Positions 8,188-16,578 of a stretch of 64,000 nucleotides of DNA are shown in pieces. How positions within the stretch are numbered: position 1 is the stretch's first letter; each line of letters starts with the position of its first letter. The DNA comes from Marinobacterium_D sp050908845 (GTDB lineage: Bacteria; Pseudomonadota; Gammaproteobacteria; Pseudomonadales; Balneatricaceae). The stretch is taken from NCBI RefSeq assembly GCF_050908845.1, contig NZ_CP194171.1, forward strand, positions 248,001 through 312,000, given 5' to 3'. The translations under genes and the position numbers were made by a program. The notes beneath the pieces were generated by a model, which was not told the origin of the DNA, ran no database searches, and was given only the letters and a program-made list of their open reading frames with translations.

Positions 8188-8216
8188 ATGACAGACGGAT
8201 GACGCGGGGTTGACGC
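8188..8216 (-). promoter_or_regulatory. Triple-repeat Pho box upstream of the PAP2-glycosyltransferase unit
   Basis: On the minus strand three heptamers recur every 11 bp: GCGTCAA, GCGTCAT and CTGTCAT, separated by CCCC and CCGT. A possible -10 (TAATGT) lies 13 nt after the last repeat. The layout matches the second Pho box at 6062-6090. Two such tri-repeat sites within 2.2 kb make chance occurrence unlikely. PhoB binding remains to be shown. Confidence 0.7.
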
Positions 8217-8239
8217 TTTAATGAACAGCGTCGTAGAGG

Positions 8240-9148
8240 CTAGAGGTGGAGCCAGTCACAGGCACGCTGCGCCAGGTGCGCCGGGTCATCCCAGGGAATC
8301 ATATGGCCTTCGTCGGGCAGCACCAGCAGTTCGGTCGGGTGCGCCACCCGATCGATGACCCGGTTGGCATAACTGACCGGCAAGACTTCGTCCCTGTCGC
8401 CCTGGATGATACCGAGGCGGAAGTCGAAAGCGCTGGAACAGATAGCGGCACGGTGCGTAAACAGGCTGGCCAGCGTACTGACCGGGTAATCGAAAACCAC
8501 CAGGGGATCGTCATTGATCACTTCACCTGCAGGATTGCCGGCCAGCAGGGTGTCAAAATCCATGAAGGAGCGTAAGGGCACCCGCAGCCCCGGGAACCAC
8601 TGTGCAGCTCCCCAGGTCCAGAACCAGCCCATCTGATGCAGCATGTCGGGGGGCTCTTCGGTCAGCAGCAGGGTGCCACAGAGCACGGAGTCTACCCGCT
8701 TGTCGGCTTCGGCCAGGGCCAGCGCAACAACCGCACCGATGGAGTAGCCGTAGACCAGGACCCTGCCGTTACTGCGTCCTTGCAGCGCAGAGATGACCCG
8801 TTCCAGATCACAGACCGTTGACGCTACGGTGTAGACGCCCCGGGAGCCGTCCGAATAACCGTGCCCCCTTGGATCGACGCCGACCACGTTAAAGCCGCGA
8901 TCACTGATCCGCGCCAGCAGCTCGGCGTAGAGTTCACAGTAGGTACCGATACCCGGCAGGAACAGCAGCAGCGGCGCGTCGTCCGAGTAGTGATAGTATT
9001 CACAGTGCACGCCATCCGGGCCGATGCGAAAGGCCTGCCGCCGCGCCAGATAGGGGCCAATCCCCAGGCGTCGGCGCAATTCATCCCTGAGCGGATCATC
9101 ACTGTAATCAAAGATCGGTGGAGCCAACTCTTCAGCAGGGCGGTTCAT
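8240..9148 (-). CDS. Alpha/beta hydrolase, lysophospholipase/monoacylglycerol lipase-like
   Basis: This is a 302-residue alpha/beta hydrolase. The oxyanion region is LFLPGIGTY, the nucleophile elbow GYSIG (serine about residue 136), the acid lies in GDRDEVLP and the histidine in DEGHMIPW. VDPRGHGYSDGSRG is typical of the PldB/monoacylglycerol lipase group. No signal peptide is seen, so it is probably cytoplasmic. It lies upstream of the PAP2 gene on the same strand, and the Pho box falls between them. It may be a lipid-processing partner, though it is outside the Pho-controlled unit. The substrate is not known. Confidence 0.82.
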   Translation of the reverse strand: MNRPAEELAPPIFDYSDDPLRDELRRRLGIGPYLARRQAFRIGPDGVHCEYYHYSDDAPLLLFLPGIGTYCELYAELLARISDRGFNVVGVDPRGHGYSDGSRGVYTVASTVCDLERVISALQGRSNGRVLVYGYSIGAVVALALAEADKRVDSVLCGTLLLTEEPPDMLHQMGWFWTWGAAQWFPGLRVPLRSFMDFDTLLAGNPAGEVINDDPLVVFDYPVSTLASLFTHRAAICSSAFDFRLGIIQGDRDEVLPVSYANRVIDRVAHPTELLVLPDEGHMIPWDDPAHLAQRACDWLHL

Positions 9149-9187
9149 CTTTCCTCCTCAAGCGATCAGGCAGGTCCGGCTGTGCGG

Positions 9188-10000
9188 CTAGCGCTGGCAG
9201 GAGGGGCAGTAAACGGTGCTTCGCTGCCCCAGGCGCACCTCTTTCAATATATTGCCACAGGCGGTACAGGACTCACCAGCACGGCCGTATACATGCAGCT
9301 CCTGCTTGAAATAGCCCGGTTTGCCGTCACCGCCGACAAAATCCCTTAGCGTAGTGCCGCCCTGCTCGATCGCCCGTGCCAACACCTGCTTGATACAGGC
9401 GACCAGCGTTTCCAGCCGTGCCGCGGAGATCCGCCCCGCCGCACGGCGCGGGTCGATGCCCGCCTGGAATAGCGCTTCGTTGGCGTAGATATTCCCCACG
9501 CCCACCACCACCTGGCTGTTCATGATCAGCGTCTTGATCGCCGTTTTGCGCCCCTGGCAGCAGGCCTGCAGGTAGCCGGCATCAAACTCGTCCGACAGCG
9601 GCTCAGGCCCCAGCGAGGCCAGCAGGGAGTGCAGCTCATTGTCCGGCTGCCAGAGCAGAGCGCCAAACCGGCGCGGATCGGTGAGCCTGAGCATTGAACC
9701 ACTATCCAGCAGCAGGTCCACATGGTCGTGCTTACCGGCCGGGGTATCCGCCGGCAGGATACGTACGCTGCCAGACATCCCCAGGTGCAGCAGCGCCGCA
9801 CCGCCATCCACGCTGATCAGAATGTATTTGCCGCGCCGGGTAACCGCGCGGATGGTTTTTCCCTCGAGACAGGCGGCCAGCTGTTCAGGAACGGACCAGC
9901 GCAGCCGCGGCTGGCGAACCACCAGACGGGTGACGATACGACCTTCAAGATGCGGGGCGATACCGGCCCGGCTGGTTTCGACTTCGGGTAATTCAGGCAT
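9188..10000 (-). CDS. mutM: Formamidopyrimidine-DNA glycosylase
   Basis: MutM (Fpg) excises 8-oxoguanine and ring-opened purines and cleaves the abasic site. The 270-residue product begins MPELPEVET, giving the catalytic N-terminal proline and the adjacent glutamate. The helix-two-turn-helix region (NIYANEALFQAGIDP) and a C-terminal zinc finger (CTACG...CPSCQR) are intact, so this is full length. It is followed 9 nt upstream on the same strand by the EamA transporter gene, with which it may be co-transcribed. No anomaly is visible. Confidence 0.97.
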   Translation of the reverse strand: MPELPEVETSRAGIAPHLEGRIVTRLVVRQPRLRWSVPEQLAACLEGKTIRAVTRRGKYILISVDGGAALLHLGMSGSVRILPADTPAGKHDHVDLLLDSGSMLRLTDPRRFGALLWQPDNELHSLLASLGPEPLSDEFDAGYLQACCQGRKTAIKTLIMNSQVVVGVGNIYANEALFQAGIDPRRAAGRISAARLETLVACIKQVLARAIEQGGTTLRDFVGGDGKPGYFKQELHVYGRAGESCTACGNILKEVRLGQRSTVYCPSCQR

Positions 10001-10008
10001 GGATCCAC

Positions 10009-10893
10009 TTAACTCGACGCGGCCTGACGCCGCAGAACCAGATAAACGCCGCTGACAGTCACGCCAACCCCGAGCAGCGCCAGGGCGCCCAGCTGCTCAT
10101 CAAACAGCAGCCAGGCCTCTATCGCGGTAACCGGCGGCACCAGATAGAAATAGCTGGCCACTCTGGATGCCTCACCTTCGCGGATCATCAGCAGCAACAG
10201 CAGAATAGCTGACACCGACAGCCCCAGTACCAGCCAGGCCAGGGCGCCGATCAACTCGGGCTGCCAGTCCACCTCACCGGTTTCGAACATCCAGGTCAGC
10301 AGTCCCATCCAGAGCGCCGTGGCCAGATACTGGTAAAAGGAACCGGTGAGCAGGTTTACGCCCTGGCCAAAGTGCTTCTGGTACAGCGTGCCCAGCGAGA
10401 TGGCGACCAGTGCGATCAACACACTGATAAGCGCCGGGGCGTTAAGATCGAACTGGCCCAGACGGTTACCGCCGGCCAGCACCAGTGCCACGCCCAGCAG
10501 ACCCAGCACCAGACCAAGCCACTGCAGCGGCAGCAGGCGCTGACGCCAGACCACCCAGGCCAGTACCGCCGTCAGCAACGGCTGCAGGCCGACGATCAGC
10601 GATGCCACGCCGGCGGGCATCTGCCAGTCAATCGCGGCAAATACCCCACCAAGATAGCCCGCGTGCACCAGGGAACCGACCACCATCTGGTGCAGCGCCT
10701 GGCGCGGCCCGGGCCAGGCAGCGTGAAACGCCAGCACCAGGCCGAGGAACACCAGCAGCGTCACAAGCATGCGGATAAACAGGAAATTGAACGGCTCGAT
10801 ATAGGGCAGCCCGAAACGCGCACCGATAAAGCCTGTACTCCAGAGCAGCACAAACAGCAGCGGTATATAGCGTTTCAGCGCAGCAACGGGCAT
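10009..10893 (-). CDS. EamA/DMT-family transporter
   Basis: The 294-residue protein has about ten hydrophobic helices arranged as two EamA repeats, beginning YIPLLFVLLWSTGFIGARFGLPYIEP, read here only as the N-terminal half of repeat one. Members export amino acids or other metabolites from the cytoplasm. No substrate can be assigned from sequence. The gene ends 8 nt before mutM on the same strand. Confidence 0.85.
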   Translation of the reverse strand: MPVAALKRYIPLLFVLLWSTGFIGARFGLPYIEPFNFLFIRMLVTLLVFLGLVLAFHAAWPGPRQALHQMVVGSLVHAGYLGGVFAAIDWQMPAGVASLIVGLQPLLTAVLAWVVWRQRLLPLQWLGLVLGLLGVALVLAGGNRLGQFDLNAPALISVLIALVAISLGTLYQKHFGQGVNLLTGSFYQYLATALWMGLLTWMFETGEVDWQPELIGALAWLVLGLSVSAILLLLLMIREGEASRVASYFYLVPPVTAIEAWLLFDEQLGALALLGVGVTVSGVYLVLRRQAASS

Positions 10894-11056
10894 CGGGCCT
10901 GACCCTCAATCGACGGAAAGGCCCAAGATACCGGAGACTGGCACCGCGGGTATAGACAGATTCCGGCAACAGCGCAGGGAAATCGGACCTTGAAGCGGTG
11001 CAGCAGCGCGATCATCTACCCGGCAACTTGCCGACGCCGGTTACGATCTGGGGACA

Positions 11057-11090
11057 TAAAAAAACCCCGGCCGGGGCCGGGGTTTTTTCT
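11057..11090 (-). terminator. Intrinsic terminator of rpmB-rpmG
   Basis: A GC-rich stem (CCCCGG / CCGGGG around a GC core) is flanked by A7 and T6 runs, making it symmetrical. It lies about 14 nt beyond the rpmG stop. Confidence 0.9.
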
Positions 11091-11103
11091 GAAGCCTTAT
11101 CAA

Positions 11104-11274
11104 TTACTTGATCTTGGCTTCTTTGTAGATCACGTGCTTGCGAACAACCGGATCGTATTTCTTGAATTCGAACTTGTCCGGGGTGTTACGCTTGTTCTTG
11201 TCGGTGGTGTAGAAGTGACCAGTACCAGCAGAGGATACCAGACGGATCTTCTCGCGTGCGCCTTTAGCAGCCAT
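11104..11274 (-). CDS. rpmG: 50S ribosomal protein L33
   Basis: A 56-residue protein, close to E. coli L33, begins MAAKGAREKIRLVSSAGTGH and ends HVIYKEAKIK. It lacks the zinc-binding cysteine pairs, so it is the zinc-independent form. It lies 12 nt downstream of rpmB and is followed by a strong terminator. Confidence 0.97.
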   Translation of the reverse strand: MAAKGAREKIRLVSSAGTGHFYTTDKNKRNTPDKFEFKKYDPVVRKHVIYKEAKIK

Positions 11275-11286
11275 GATTCAATCTCC

Positions 11287-11523
11287 TCAGACTTTCTCGC
11301 CACGGGCGCGCAGTTCAGACAGAACTACTTCGATGCCCTTCTTGTCGATGATACGCATGCCCTTGGAAGAAACACGCAGACGAACGAAACGGTTTTCGCT
11401 CTCAACCCAGAAACGGTGCCAGTGCAGGTTCGGCAGGAAACGACGACGCGTCTTGCGCTGGGAGTGAGAAACGTTGTTACCGGTTACCGGGCGCTTGCCC
11501 GTTACCATGCAAACTCGAGACAT
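11287..11523 (-). CDS. rpmB: 50S ribosomal protein L28
   Basis: This 78-residue large-subunit protein begins MSRVCMVTGKRPVTGNN and ends ELRARGEKV, nearly identical to other gammaproteobacterial L28. It is the first gene of rpmB-rpmG. A probable -10 (TATAGT) at 11659-11664 implies a leader of roughly 130 nt before its ATG. Confidence 0.98.
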   Translation of the reverse strand: MSRVCMVTGKRPVTGNNVSHSQRKTRRRFLPNLHWHRFWVESENRFVRLRVSSKGMRIIDKKGIEVVLSELRARGEKV

Positions 11524-11690
11524 TGTTTTAAACCTTATCTTAAAGGGTTTGACTTAACCTCTGTCAGATACTTATCGAGAGCAAAACAGCAGCTCTCTCA
11601 GGCGGAGCGTCCAAAACCCGGACAAAATCCCGTACCATTAGGAGACAGAAGGCCGCGTACTATACAGAGATCGCCGCCAAAGCACCAGTC
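11524..11690 (-). promoter_or_regulatory. Promoter and long leader of rpmB-rpmG
   Basis: On the minus strand TATAGT followed by ACGCGGCC (11652-11664 in plus coordinates) looks like a ribosomal-protein promoter with a GC-rich discriminator. The leader of about 130 nt contains a GAGAG/CTCTC hairpin. It is a candidate autoregulatory leader, by analogy only; no known motif was recognised. Confidence 0.45.
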
Positions 11691-11724
11691 TTTTTGGCTA
11701 ATTATTCACCAGCCTGGCTTCGGG

Positions 11725-12399
11725 TTAAATCCACCCCCGTTCCGCGAAGGAAACACTTTCGCCATCGCCCACCACCAGGTGATCCAGCACCCGCACCTCC
11801 ACCAGCGCCAGCGCATCGATCAGACGGTCGGTGATCTGCCGGTCGGCCTGGGAGGGCTCTGCCACCCCGGACGGATGGTTATGCGCCAGAATCATCGCCG
11901 CCGCCTGATGCCTCAGCGCCAGTGACACCACTTCGCGCGGGTAGACGCTGGCGGCGTTGATGGTACCGAAGAACAGCGGTTCGAAGCGGATCACCCGGTG
12001 CCGGTTATCCAGCAGCAGACAGGCAAACACCTCGCGGTTTTCATGTCTGAGCTGGGCTGCCAGGTAGCGTCGCACCGCCTGCGGGCTTTCCAGCGCCGAG
12101 CCGCGTTGCAACTGCGCTTCCAGATGGCGACGCGACATCTCCATCACCGCCTGCAGCTGCACATACTTGGCATCGCCCAACCCCAGCGCGGCACAGAACT
12201 CCTGTCGCGGGGCCTCTATCAGCGGCCTCAGCCCACCGAAAGTACTTAACAGCTCCCGCGCCAGATCCACCGCGCTCTTGCCTTTGACTCCGGTGCGCAG
12301 AAAGATCGCCAGCAACTCCGCATCGGAGAGCGCCTCGGCGCCGCGCGCCAGCAGTTTTTCCCTTGGCCGCTCGTCGGCGGGCCAGTCTGTGATCGCCAT
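11725..12399 (-). CDS. radC: RadC family JAMM-domain protein
   Basis: The 224-residue product has an N-terminal helix-hairpin-helix region (ALSDAELLAIFLRTG). Its C-terminal JAB/MPN metalloprotease-like domain carries the zinc motif HNHPSGVAEPSQAD. The role of RadC is unsettled, and an early DNA-repair assignment was withdrawn. I chose the ATG at 12399 (MAITDWPADERPREKLL) because GGGAGGTGG precedes it; a longer reading frame to 12444 has no such support. It is divergent from coaBC, the usual arrangement in this group. Confidence 0.93.
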   Translation of the reverse strand: MAITDWPADERPREKLLARGAEALSDAELLAIFLRTGVKGKSAVDLARELLSTFGGLRPLIEAPRQEFCAALGLGDAKYVQLQAVMEMSRRHLEAQLQRGSALESPQAVRRYLAAQLRHENREVFACLLLDNRHRVIRFEPLFFGTINAASVYPREVVSLALRHQAAAMILAHNHPSGVAEPSQADRQITDRLIDALALVEVRVLDHLVVGDGESVSFAERGWI

Positions 12400-12519
12400 T
12401 TGCCACCTCCCTGTGGTTTCGATCGCACTGCCTGCACTACGCAATACAGCATCAGAATGTTATCTTAAAGGGCTTGTTTATCCCAAGCCTCCACCCCGCA
12501 TTCATCGGATTCACAGGGT

Positions 12520-13749
12520 ATGCACAGACTTACTAACCGCCGGATTCTACTGGGCATCACGGGCGGTATCGCGGCCTATAAAAGCGCCGAGCTGACACGG
12601 CTTCTGAAAGGCGCAGGTGCCGACGTTCGCGTGGTCATGACGCCCGCCGCCACCGAATTCATTACACCGCTGACACTGCAGGCACTGTCCGGCAACCCGG
12701 TCCATCTGCAACTGTTAAACCCTGAAGCCGAAGCCGGCATGGGCCATATCGAACTGGCGAAATGGGCGGACCTGATTCTGGTGGCGCCGGCCAGTGCCGA
12801 CTTCATTGCCCGCCTGGCGGCCGGTATGGGCGATGACCTGCTCACGACACTCTGCCTGGCCAGCGATGCTCCCATCTGCCTGGCCCCCGCCATGAACCAG
12901 GCGATGTGGCGCGACACGCGCACCCAGCAGAACATGGCAAAGCTGCGCGATACTATTAATGTCAAAGCCTTCGGCCCCGGCAGTGGCGCACAGGCCTGTG
13001 GCGATACCGGCCCCGGACGGATGCTGGAGCCTGCAGAAATTGCCCAGTTCTGTGCCGAGCAGTTCGATTTCCAGGCGTTAACCGGTCGCCACGTCTGCAT
13101 CACCGCGGGTCCCACCCGTGAGGCGATCGACCCGGTGCGCTACATCTCCAATCACAGCTCCGGCAAGATGGGCTACGCCCTGGCGGAAGCGGCCCGTGAC
13201 GCCGGCGCCCGGGTCACACTGATCTCGGGACCGGTCAATCTGGGCGTCCCCGACCGGGTGCAGCGCGTTGAGGTCGAGAGCGCACAGCAGATGCTGGACG
13301 CCGCCCTGAACAGCCTGCATGACTGCGACCTGTTTATCGCCGCCGCTGCCGTGGCCGATTACCGTCCGGTTGCCGTGGCGGAGCACAAGATGAAAAAAGG
13401 CGCCGAAGAGATCATGGAGCTGCGCCTGACCAAGAACCCGGATATCGTCGCCAGCGTTGCTGCGTCCGAGTCCAGGCCCTTTACCATCGGCTTCGCAGCA
13501 GAAACCCGCGATGTGCTGCAGTACGCCCGGGACAAACTGACGCGCAAACGCCTGGACCTGATCGTCGCCAATGACGTGTCCGCCGAGGGCATAGGCTTTA
13601 ACAGCGATGAAAACGCCGTGACACTGATCGGGCCCAGCAGCGAAGAAACGCTGCCGCAATCATCGAAACAGCAGTTGGCACGCCAACTGATCAACCGCAT
13701 AGCAGAGCACTTCAATGAACAAGCGAAAACTACAGGTAAAGATTCTTGA
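12520..13749 (+). CDS. coaBC: Bifunctional phosphopantothenoylcysteine decarboxylase/synthetase CoaBC
   Basis: CoaBC couples phosphopantothenate to cysteine and decarboxylates the product in coenzyme A synthesis. The 409-residue product has an FMN-dependent CoaC half (residues about 1-190, GGIAAYKSAELTRLLK and the decarboxylase motif PAMNQAMW). The CTP-dependent CoaB half begins at ITAGPTREAIDPVRYISN. The full length is standard. Its last 35 bases overlap the start of dut, so the two are likely translationally coupled. Confidence 0.97.
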   Translation: MHRLTNRRILLGITGGIAAYKSAELTRLLKGAGADVRVVMTPAATEFITPLTLQALSGNPVHLQLLNPEAEAGMGHIELAKWADLILVAPASADFIARLAAGMGDDLLTTLCLASDAPICLAPAMNQAMWRDTRTQQNMAKLRDTINVKAFGPGSGAQACGDTGPGRMLEPAEIAQFCAEQFDFQALTGRHVCITAGPTREAIDPVRYISNHSSGKMGYALAEAARDAGARVTLISGPVNLGVPDRVQRVEVESAQQMLDAALNSLHDCDLFIAAAAVADYRPVAVAEHKMKKGAEEIMELRLTKNPDIVASVAASESRPFTIGFAAETRDVLQYARDKLTRKRLDLIVANDVSAEGIGFNSDENAVTLIGPSSEETLPQSSKQQLARQLINRIAEHFNEQAKTTGKDS

Positions 13750-14176
13750 TGACCGCATCGGCGGTCAGTTCCCGCTGCCGGCCTACGCCACCGACGGCTC
13801 CGCGGGCCTCGACCTGCGCGCCTGCCTGGACGAAGCCATCACGCTGGAGCCAGGCCAGACCGAGCTGATCCCCACCGGCCTTGCGATCCATATCGAGGAT
13901 CCGAACCTGTGCGCCATGATCCTGCCACGCTCGGGGCTGGGCCATAAGCACGGCATCGTCCTGGGCAACCTGGTGGGTTTGATCGACTCCGACTACCAGG
14001 GCCAGCTGTTTGTCTCCTGCTGGAACCGCGGCAATACCACCTTTACCGTGGAACCGGGCGAGCGTATCGCCCAGATGGTACTGGTACCGGTGGTGCAGGC
14101 CGACTTTGAAGTGGTTGATGAGTTTACCGACAGCGACCGCGGCGCCGGCGGTTTCGGCTCTTCGGGCCGGCACTGA
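13715..14176 (+). CDS. dut: Deoxyuridine triphosphatase
   Basis: Dut hydrolyses dUTP to dUMP, keeping uracil out of DNA and feeding thymidylate synthesis. The 153-residue protein has the five trimeric dUTPase motifs, among them SAGLDLRA, PRSGLGHKHGI, GLIDSDYQG, ERIAQMVL and the C-terminal RGAGGFGSSG. It overlaps the coaBC 3' end in another frame, as in many gammaproteobacteria. Confidence 0.97.
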   Translation: MNKRKLQVKILDDRIGGQFPLPAYATDGSAGLDLRACLDEAITLEPGQTELIPTGLAIHIEDPNLCAMILPRSGLGHKHGIVLGNLVGLIDSDYQGQLFVSCWNRGNTTFTVEPGERIAQMVLVPVVQADFEVVDEFTDSDRGAGGFGSSGRH

Positions 14177-14227
14177 GGCCAGAGCAATTATGCGTCTCTC
14201 AGCCAGGTGCACAGCAAGGAGCAGGTT

Positions 14228-15616
14228 ATGAGTTTTGATCTGGAGACATTCGACGCAGGCGTTTTCCGCGCCTATGACATCCGCGGTATCGTCGGCGCGT
14301 CACTGACCGAACCGCTGGTCTACCACCTCGGCCGCGCCTTCGCCGCCAGCGCTCACAGCCTGGGTATCGGAGAGGTGATCGTCGCTGCCGACGGCCGCCT
14401 GTCCGGCCCGCGCCTGAAAGAGGTACTCAGCGAAGGTCTGCGCGACGGCGGCGTGGATGTGATCGATATCGGCTATGTACCGACACCGGTGCTCTACTTT
14501 GCCGCCCACCAGCATGCCCACCAGACCGGCATCATGATCACCGGCAGCCACAACCCGTCCGACTACAACGGCTTCAAGATGATGCTTGCCGGACACACCC
14601 TGTCCGGCGAAGAGATCCAGGAACTGCGCACCCGCATCGAGAAGCGCGACTACACCGAGGGCAAGGGTTCAGGCTCTGAAGAGGATGTGGCCGAGAGCTA
14701 CCTGCAGCGTATCACCGGCGACGTGCACATCAGCCGACCGCTGAAGGTGGTCGTCGACTGCGGTAATGGTATCCCGGGTATCCTGGCACCGGAGCTGATC
14801 CAGCGCCTGGGCGTGGAGGTGATCCCGCTTTTCTGCGACGTGGATGGCACCTTCCCGAACCACCATCCTGATCCGGGCAAGCTGAAAAACCTACAGGATG
14901 TGATCGCCAAGGTCGCCGAAACCGGCGCTGACCTGGGACTCGCCTTCGATGGCGACGGCGACCGTGTCGGTGTGGTGACCGGCACAGGCAAGGTGGTCTA
15001 CCCGGACCGCGTCATGATGCTGTTCGCCGAGGACGTGGTGGCGCGTAACCCGGGCGCCGAAATCCTGTTCGACGTGAAATGCTCGCGCCGGCTGCCGAAG
15101 GTGATCGAAAACGCCGGTGGCAAGCCGACCATGTGGAAAACCGGCCACTCGCTGATCAAGCGCCAGATGAAGGAGAGCGGTGCGCTATTGGCCGGCGAGA
15201 TGAGCGGCCATATCTTCTTCAAGGAGCGCTGGTACGGCTTCGATGACGGCCTTTACAGTGCCGTGCGCCTGCTGGAAATTCTGGCACGGCGGGAAGAAAC
15301 CGCCGATGCGATTTTCAGCGGCTATCCTGAGGATATAAGCACGCCGGAGATCAATATTCCGGTCACCGAAGAAAACAAGTTCCGGATCGTGGACGCCCTG
15401 CAGCAGCTCGATTTCCCCGGTGGCGAAGCCTGCCGCATCGACGGCCTCCGCGTCGATTACCCGGATGGCTGGGGCCTGGTACGCGCTTCCAACACCACGC
15501 CGGTGCTGGTGCTGCGTTTCGAGGCCGAGAGCGAAGCGGCGCTTGAACGTATCCGCAACGCATTCCAAACCCGACTGCACAGTGTCGACGCCAGTCTCGA
15601 TATTCCCGAGGAATAA
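14228..15616 (+). CDS. algC: Phosphomannomutase/phosphoglucomutase
   Basis: AlgC interconverts the 1- and 6-phosphates of mannose and glucose, supplying sugar nucleotides for lipopolysaccharide and exopolysaccharides. The 462-residue protein has the phosphoserine loop TGSHNPSDYNG, the metal loop FDGDGDRVG, the sugar loop GEMSGHIFF and the phosphate-binding loop RASNTTPVL. The ATG at 14228 has AAGGAG upstream; an earlier in-frame GTG at 14207 would place that site inside the gene. The position between dut and argB matches Pseudomonas. It is the single-domain-set form rather than a longer fused form. Confidence 0.95.
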   Translation: MSFDLETFDAGVFRAYDIRGIVGASLTEPLVYHLGRAFAASAHSLGIGEVIVAADGRLSGPRLKEVLSEGLRDGGVDVIDIGYVPTPVLYFAAHQHAHQTGIMITGSHNPSDYNGFKMMLAGHTLSGEEIQELRTRIEKRDYTEGKGSGSEEDVAESYLQRITGDVHISRPLKVVVDCGNGIPGILAPELIQRLGVEVIPLFCDVDGTFPNHHPDPGKLKNLQDVIAKVAETGADLGLAFDGDGDRVGVVTGTGKVVYPDRVMMLFAEDVVARNPGAEILFDVKCSRRLPKVIENAGGKPTMWKTGHSLIKRQMKESGALLAGEMSGHIFFKERWYGFDDGLYSAVRLLEILARREETADAIFSGYPEDISTPEINIPVTEENKFRIVDALQQLDFPGGEACRIDGLRVDYPDGWGLVRASNTTPVLVLRFEAESEAALERIRNAFQTRLHSVDASLDIPEE

Positions 15617-15663
15617 GCGCGAGAAACAGGCGTCTTCAGCCATATCAATCAGAGGATGAGTCA

Positions 15664-16569
15664 ATGCCCCTTACCCGTAGTCAGGCGATCTCCACCGCCC
15701 AGGTACTATCCGAAGCGATGCCCTATATCCAGCGCTTCGTCGGCCAGACGCTGGTGATCAAATATGGCGGCAACGCCATGACCGATGACAAGCTCAAGGA
15801 GAGCTTTGCCCGTGACATCGTGATGATGAAGCTGATCGGCATCAACCCGATCGTGGTCCACGGTGGTGGTCCGCAGATCGGCGATCTGCTTGAAAAGCTC
15901 AGCATCGAGTCCAAGTTCATCAACGGCATGCGCGTCACCGATTCCAAGACCATGGATGTGGTCGAAATGGTGCTCGGCGGCATGGTCAACAAGGAGATCG
16001 TCGGCCTGATCAATGCCGCCGGCGGCAAGGCGATCGGCCTGACCGGCAAGGATGGCGAGCTGCTGCGCGCACGCAAACTCAAGGTGAAGCACAAGACACC
16101 GGAGATGGAAGCACCGGAGATCATCGACATCGGCCATGTGGGCGAGGTGGAAAAGGTCAACGTGCGGGTCCTGGAGATGCTGGTCAACTCCGACTTTATC
16201 CCCGTCATCGCACCGATCGGCGTCGACGAAAAGGGCGAGTCCTACAACATCAACGCCGACCTGGTTGCCGGCAAGGTAGCCGAGGTACTGCAGGCGGAAA
16301 AGCTGATTCTGCTGACCAACATCGCAGGTCTCATGGATAAGGATGGCAAGGTCCTGACCGGCCTCTCCACGCGTCAGGTGGATGAGCTGATCGAGGACGG
16401 CACCATCTACGGCGGTATGCTGCCGAAGATCGGCTGCGCCCTAAGCGCAGTGAAATGTGGCGTAAACAGCGCTCACATCATCGATGGCCGGGTCGAGCAC
16501 TCCTGCATGCTGGAGATCTTCACCGACGAAGGTGTCGGCACCCTGATCACAAACCGGAACCTCGGCTAA
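15664..16569 (+). CDS. argB: Acetylglutamate kinase
   Basis: ArgB phosphorylates N-acetylglutamate, the second step of arginine synthesis. The 301-residue product belongs to the long, arginine-feedback-inhibited type, with the N-terminal extension (LSEAMPYIQRFVGQTLVIKY, in which the kinase core starts at LVIKYGGNAM). The phosphate loop HGGGPQIG and the C-terminal VGTLI are intact. It is followed 9 nt later by slmA. Confidence 0.97.
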   Translation: MPLTRSQAISTAQVLSEAMPYIQRFVGQTLVIKYGGNAMTDDKLKESFARDIVMMKLIGINPIVVHGGGPQIGDLLEKLSIESKFINGMRVTDSKTMDVVEMVLGGMVNKEIVGLINAAGGKAIGLTGKDGELLRARKLKVKHKTPEMEAPEIIDIGHVGEVEKVNVRVLEMLVNSDFIPVIAPIGVDEKGESYNINADLVAGKVAEVLQAEKLILLTNIAGLMDKDGKVLTGLSTRQVDELIEDGTIYGGMLPKIGCALSAVKCGVNSAHIIDGRVEHSCMLEIFTDEGVGTLITNRNLG

Positions 16570-16578
16570 GGACAGCGG

